Of a stretch of DNA of 64,000 nt, positions 60,838 to 64,000 are shown piece after piece (position 1 is the stretch's first letter; each line of letters opens with the position of its first letter). Source of the DNA: Albugo candida (lineage: Eukaryota > Oomycota > Peronosporomycetes > Albuginales); assembly GCA_040437565.1 (NCBI GenBank), contig JBDOQK010000012.1, positions 186,001-250,000 of the forward strand, read 5' to 3'. Under the pieces are notes generated by a model. That model was not told the origin of the DNA and searched no databases. It saw only the letters and a list, made by a program, of their open reading frames with translations. The position numbers were made by a program, and so were the translations under genes.

Positions 60838-61499
60838 TGACAACGCAAGAAGATAATCCCGAGATCGTGACGCATTTGATCAAATATGGATGTGATCCGA
60901 ACTCGTGCGATGCGGATGGGAATACAGTACTGCATTATGCGGCACAAAATGGACTTTGGAAAATAGCGGCTACATTGGTTTCTCATCGAGCTTCGATAGC
61001 CTTTCGGAATGGCAAAGGAGAAATGGTGCTGGACAGATTGGCACCACAGCAGCTCGAGTGGCTCATGAGCTTTGTATCATCATCTCCCGAATGGGTTCCA
61101 TTCTCGATGCAAAAAACTTGCATGATATGTGCCCGCCGTTTTGGACTGATCGTTCGGGTGCATCATTGTCGTCTTTGTGGGCGTATTTGTTGCGGTCCGT
61201 GCTCGAACTTTAAGCGTAAATTACCGTTCCAGGTTCACGAACCCGTAAAGAGAAACCAACGGTCCCCATCCACTATACTCAATATGAGAAGACTCAGTCG
61301 TAGTGTATCCTTTTCAAATTTTGAAATTCGTGATACTACGGTTGTATCCGGGAATCGACTCCACCGTGTGTGTGCAATCTGCATCAATGTGCAATGCAAC
61401 GCGGTAAACTCAAGTGAAGACGTATTCAAAAGCGTTACTCAGTCAAACATGACTCGTTTGACAAAGAGTCAGGTCAGTTATCTCGAGCGTTCACGTTGA
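60204..61499 (+). CDS. Ankyrin-repeat and FYVE zinc-finger protein, 431 aa
   Basis: Single exon. Residues 1-90 are polar and low-complexity (acidic and Ser-rich). Ankyrin repeats span about 90-280: SGYTALHRAAKKGDSALISV, AVHLAAKYGRLDALRTL, RNTPLHFAVTCNRQTAPDLV and GNTVLHYAAQNGLWKIAATL. A FYVE-type finger follows at about 290-340: W-P at the start, C-x2-C (CMIC), the RVHHCRLCGRICC block matching the (R/K)(R/K)HHCR core with Val replacing one basic residue, and C-x2-C at the end with CAIC further on. FYVE domains bind phosphatidylinositol 3-phosphate on endosomes, and ankyrin repeats bind partner proteins. Oomycetes carry many FYVE fusions of this sort. The C-terminal finger is stretched by a 50-residue insert before the last CxxC pair. 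Confidence 0.85.
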   Translation: MTGHVEIDCTKTKDSSRDDSSLASTSSIESDHERPRGTDTQSKIYNSEHVSTRLSQLLHISSEKDDTTIRASIHMANRWKKVGYHPYKMDASGYTALHRAAKKGDSALISVLLSMYDGPQQELAAIPSKKQAHLAVHLAAKYGRLDALRTLTTPEFRSLVNTLDRSRNTPLHFAVTCNRQTAPDLVLTLLSRGADVTIKNRHEILPIVAYIMTTQEDNPEIVTHLIKYGCDPNSCDADGNTVLHYAAQNGLWKIAATLVSHRASIAFRNGKGEMVLDRLAPQQLEWLMSFVSSSPEWVPFSMQKTCMICARRFGLIVRVHHCRLCGRICCGPCSNFKRKLPFQVHEPVKRNQRSPSTILNMRRLSRSVSFSNFEIRDTTVVSGNRLHRVCAICINVQCNAVNSSEDVFKSVTQSNMTRLTKSQVSYLERSR

Positions 61500-61631
61500 A
61501 GTACAAAATTCTGTGATCAGAAAAAGATTTATCCCAATGCGTCAACATTTGTGACTCGTGGTACTTGGTATTAAGCTTATCAGTGACTTGTGAGCTTCCT
61601 TCCGTTCGTTTCTCCCGTTTTTGTTACGTTA

Positions 61632-62869
61632 TCACGCTTGGTACCCTCCATGAGTAGGCAGCATCATTGGTCCGCCATCTTTCATACTGGTAATGTAACG
61701 GTTAATAATACAATTCAATAAACTCTGCAATGCGTAATGCGTACCTTTTGAAATAATAGTAGAGGAAGTCGGCCATCATTAGCATATGACCAATTTGCAC
61801 TAAAATCACCATGTACCCAACGTGATCTCCGGCTCCTTTTCCTGATAATTCGTGGTAGGAAAAGAACCAAAACACCTAAGTTCTCATCAGTTTTAGCTTC
61901 TCTAGTAAATTGCACTTGAATTACCAAATGCAGAAAGCTTCCAAATGCCAACGCGTACACAAAATGCGAAATACAAGACTCCACAGCTCCACCACCCTAA
62001 AAACGTATTTAATATACTTGAAGAATTTTCAGCAACTGCACTCACCCGTTTTTGAAACATGAATAGTTGCGGTAAGATTGCCAATGCCTAAGTTCATACA
62101 AGGTCGTAAGTCATTACTTCTTGCTTGTGTTATTTTCAAAGAGTGTCACCTCAACATATAACGCGATGGTCCATGAAACATCCGCCAGCCAGTTATGATT
62201 CAAATTGGGATGAACGATCTAAGAAGATCGCTGAGAAGAGAGTGGTGCTATCGCTATGTATGTGATTGTACCATTCCAAAAAGCATGCAAGGTACCAAAA
62301 TATACAGCGCTCCTAATTCAGTTGGAATATGGAGCCATCCAAACGTATCGTAACGTAATTCATAGCTTGCATTGTATTGGACCATGATCAGGTAGATAAC
62401 TCCGCAGCTTAGAAATAATGCACAGATTTCTAGAGCTGAATACAACCAATCTCCACTCCGATCGTATGGAAGATATCCTTGAAATCGTAAGATTGATGCG
62501 AGTCGGAAAAAAAAGACGCATGCGTATAATTCCACAGTCTTGAGTGATAAACCTTTGTGACTATATATTAGCCAGAAAGAAAAACAGCAACCTCAAATTT
62601 AACAGCAAACCTGAGACAGATTTTTGAGAAAACGCTTTGAATATTAATACTGCGAACCCGAACGCGCGAACAAAAGAGCCAAAGGTCTAAAGTATCACGC
62701 ACTGTAAGTTACAGTATAGCTGGATGGATTTCGTGCTGCGTACCATCAGAAAGGAGAAATCTCCATCACTAAATAAATGGTAACAAAATAGCACAAGTAC
62801 GAAAAAGCCGGACCATATCGCAATATTGCTTTTATGTGTGCTGAAGAAAGCATTGCTAGTGAAAAGCAT
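61632..62869 (-). CDS. ERD2/KDEL-receptor-like multipass protein (plant ERD2-like type), multi-exon
   Basis: Exons read on the minus strand from about 62869 to the stop at 61632-61634: an N-terminal exon with TM1 (NIAIWSGFFVLVLFCYHLF), then RAFGFAVLIFKAFSQKSVSG, then LSLKTVELYACVFFFRLASI, YNASYELRYDTF, WLADVSWTIALYVE, ALAILPQLFMFQKR, ESCISHFVYALAFGSFLHL and the end HVGYMVILVQIGHMLMMADF followed by LPTHGGYQA. The order K-S-x-S-GLSLK, YNASY-x4-DTF, YVEALAILPQLFM and the final ADFLYYYFKS match the KDEL-receptor family. The long N-terminal part and SGLSLK match the plant ERD2-like branch rather than the classical receptor. A role in Golgi-ER sorting is likely, but binding of HDEL/KDEL is not assured. 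The tail lacks an obvious KKxx signal. Confidence 0.78.
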
Positions 62870-63160
62870 TGTAAAGTTCGTAGGATCAGCATTTAGAAAG
62901 ATGCGGTTACGTACGCACTGTATTTGTCCTTGAGCATCGCGATTGCTTTCAACTGCGGGGACGTTGTTTGAGTGATGCACAGTCCACAATATAGATTGTC
63001 GATAGGAGAGTACAATACCTTGCAAAATAAAACTACCAGTCTGTCAACTATCATCGGCTGTGATTATGCAGAGAAAGTGACTACAACTCCACAGTAGGCT
63101 GCACACATCAAATCGATAAAAAGCGAACTTTAGCAGTCGAATTGACTCGAACTTCATGTA
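62870..63160. other. Upstream region of the ERD2-like gene
   Basis: The frame of the ERD2-like first exon stays open to 63025 but only from a TTG. A hydrophilic extension there could be 5' untranslated sequence or a longer N-terminus. Confidence 0.35.
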
Positions 63161-63168
63161 AAAGTGCT

Positions 63169-63940
63169 TTAGTTGCCATAAACGGAAATTTTACTCCTAT
63201 TGGATAAGACGTCGATATTCCCATAAACCGGACTACGGACTGCAACAATTGACACGTATAGCGATGCCATTATTCCTTCGTATAGATCACTCGCATCTTG
63301 AGGGAGAGTGTTCTTCTCTGTGAGGCACAAAACCACTTCTGATGCATTGAGTCTTTGCCACAAAAACGCAATAGCGCTACTGTAATTAGGTCAACGAGCA
63401 CGCAGCTCTTGTCACAATCAAAATCCATATATCAGGAAGACGGGTACTCTTTTGTAAAAGTCGGGCTACAATCATCGACAAGATGGTACTTGGACACTCG
63501 CATTGTGGATCAATTTCTCGAGAGAAAGTACTCACTCACTTGAGACCTCTTTCATGCAGTTCAATGACAGATTTACGCTTCCAGGTACCCGTTGCCTGCT
63601 TCGCTTGACTTATAGCTGTAGTATTTGATGCCCTTTGAGCAATTGTATCGTTCCATTTGCATCCTCGGCTGAAGAACTGGCAGCTCGAAGAAAGTTCGTT
63701 AAAGTATCGCTGTGTCCCGCTATTTCTTGTGATAGACCAGGTAGATGTGCTTTCCTCGGGCTTCTTTGTGTCTTAGAAAATGATTTTTCGAACAGTGCTG
63801 TCAGGAGTGAGATTGAAGACTTGACCTTCGATCCCTTGACGCTCTTCGCTGACAAAACAAGCACGAGATCGAACCAATCGAATCGAGAAAGCGAGTGCGT
63901 GCCATCCGGGGAAAAAGGGAACGAGGTCTAATTGCAAATC
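63169..63940 (-). CDS. Unrecognised gene fragment, minus strand
   Basis: Several coding-like blocks on the minus strand suggest one spliced gene: about 63864-63610 (SLLTALFEKSFSKTQRSPRK, then HSDTLTNFLRAASSSAED), about 63650-63550 in another frame (TGTWKRKSVIELHERGLK) and about 63363-63169 (SDLYEGIMASLYVSIVAV). The frames do not join without an unproven splice or a sequence error near 63640. An ATG near 63895 (MARTRFLDSI) could be the start if a very short intron follows. I do not recognise the family. Confidence 0.35.
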
Positions 63941-64000
63941 TGTACCAGCTCTGCGACATCGTATATTACCGAAAGAATCAGAAATGCCTACAGATCGGAC

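Overview
The window is eukaryotic nuclear DNA, probably from an oomycete. Genes are dense and lie on both strands. Introns are very short (about 30-75 nt, GT-AG, several with a TACTAAC-like branch site), neighbouring stop codons can be 5 bp apart, and the gene set mixes flagellar, centriolar and plant-like secretory genes. Moderate AT content and compactness would suit an Albugo-like species, but the genus is not proven. There are no operons, ribosome binding sites, CRISPR arrays or insertion sequences. I found no tRNA or rRNA gene by eye.

Layout. 1-8.2 kb: the end of a TRAPPC8-like gene, a five-exon STIL-like centriole gene (minus), a type II-like phosphatidylinositol 4-kinase (plus) and an outer-dynein-arm docking subunit (minus). 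8.2-23.5 kb: one giant IPT/TIG-repeat gene (plus), 4,747 aa once two assembly gaps are collapsed. 23.5-30.7 kb: an unrecognised EF-hand-like protein and a large FANCI-like DNA-repair gene (both minus). 30.7-33.3 kb: gene-poor, ending in a 19-bp minisatellite. 33.3-48.4 kb: kinesin-1, YAE1/LTO1-like, an ABCC transporter, SRP54, ataxin-10 and Rab5. 48.5-57.6 kb: ORMDL, Mago nashi, transcription factor DP, a doubtful Cys-rich ORF, DUSP12, a D-lactate dehydrogenase and an unrecognised membrane protein. 57.6-64 kb: an ankyrin-FYVE gene present twice through misassembly, a plant-type ERD2-like protein and a partial unknown gene.

All six runs of 100 N are flanked on both sides by the same sequence (38 to 1,160 bp). 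They are unmerged contig overlaps, not biological duplications. Removing the second copy restores exact reading frames in three genes.

Themes. Several genes suit a zoosporic organism: STIL for basal-body assembly, the dynein docking subunit for motile axonemes, and possibly the giant IPT protein, whose start codon lies 64 bp from that of the docking gene on the opposite strand. Others form a membrane-traffic set (TRAPPC8, Rab5, SRP54, ERD2-like, PI4K, FYVE, ORMDL). Gene names rest on motif and family recognition by eye. Splice sites were chosen by frame continuity, and for most completed models the summed exon length is a multiple of three.
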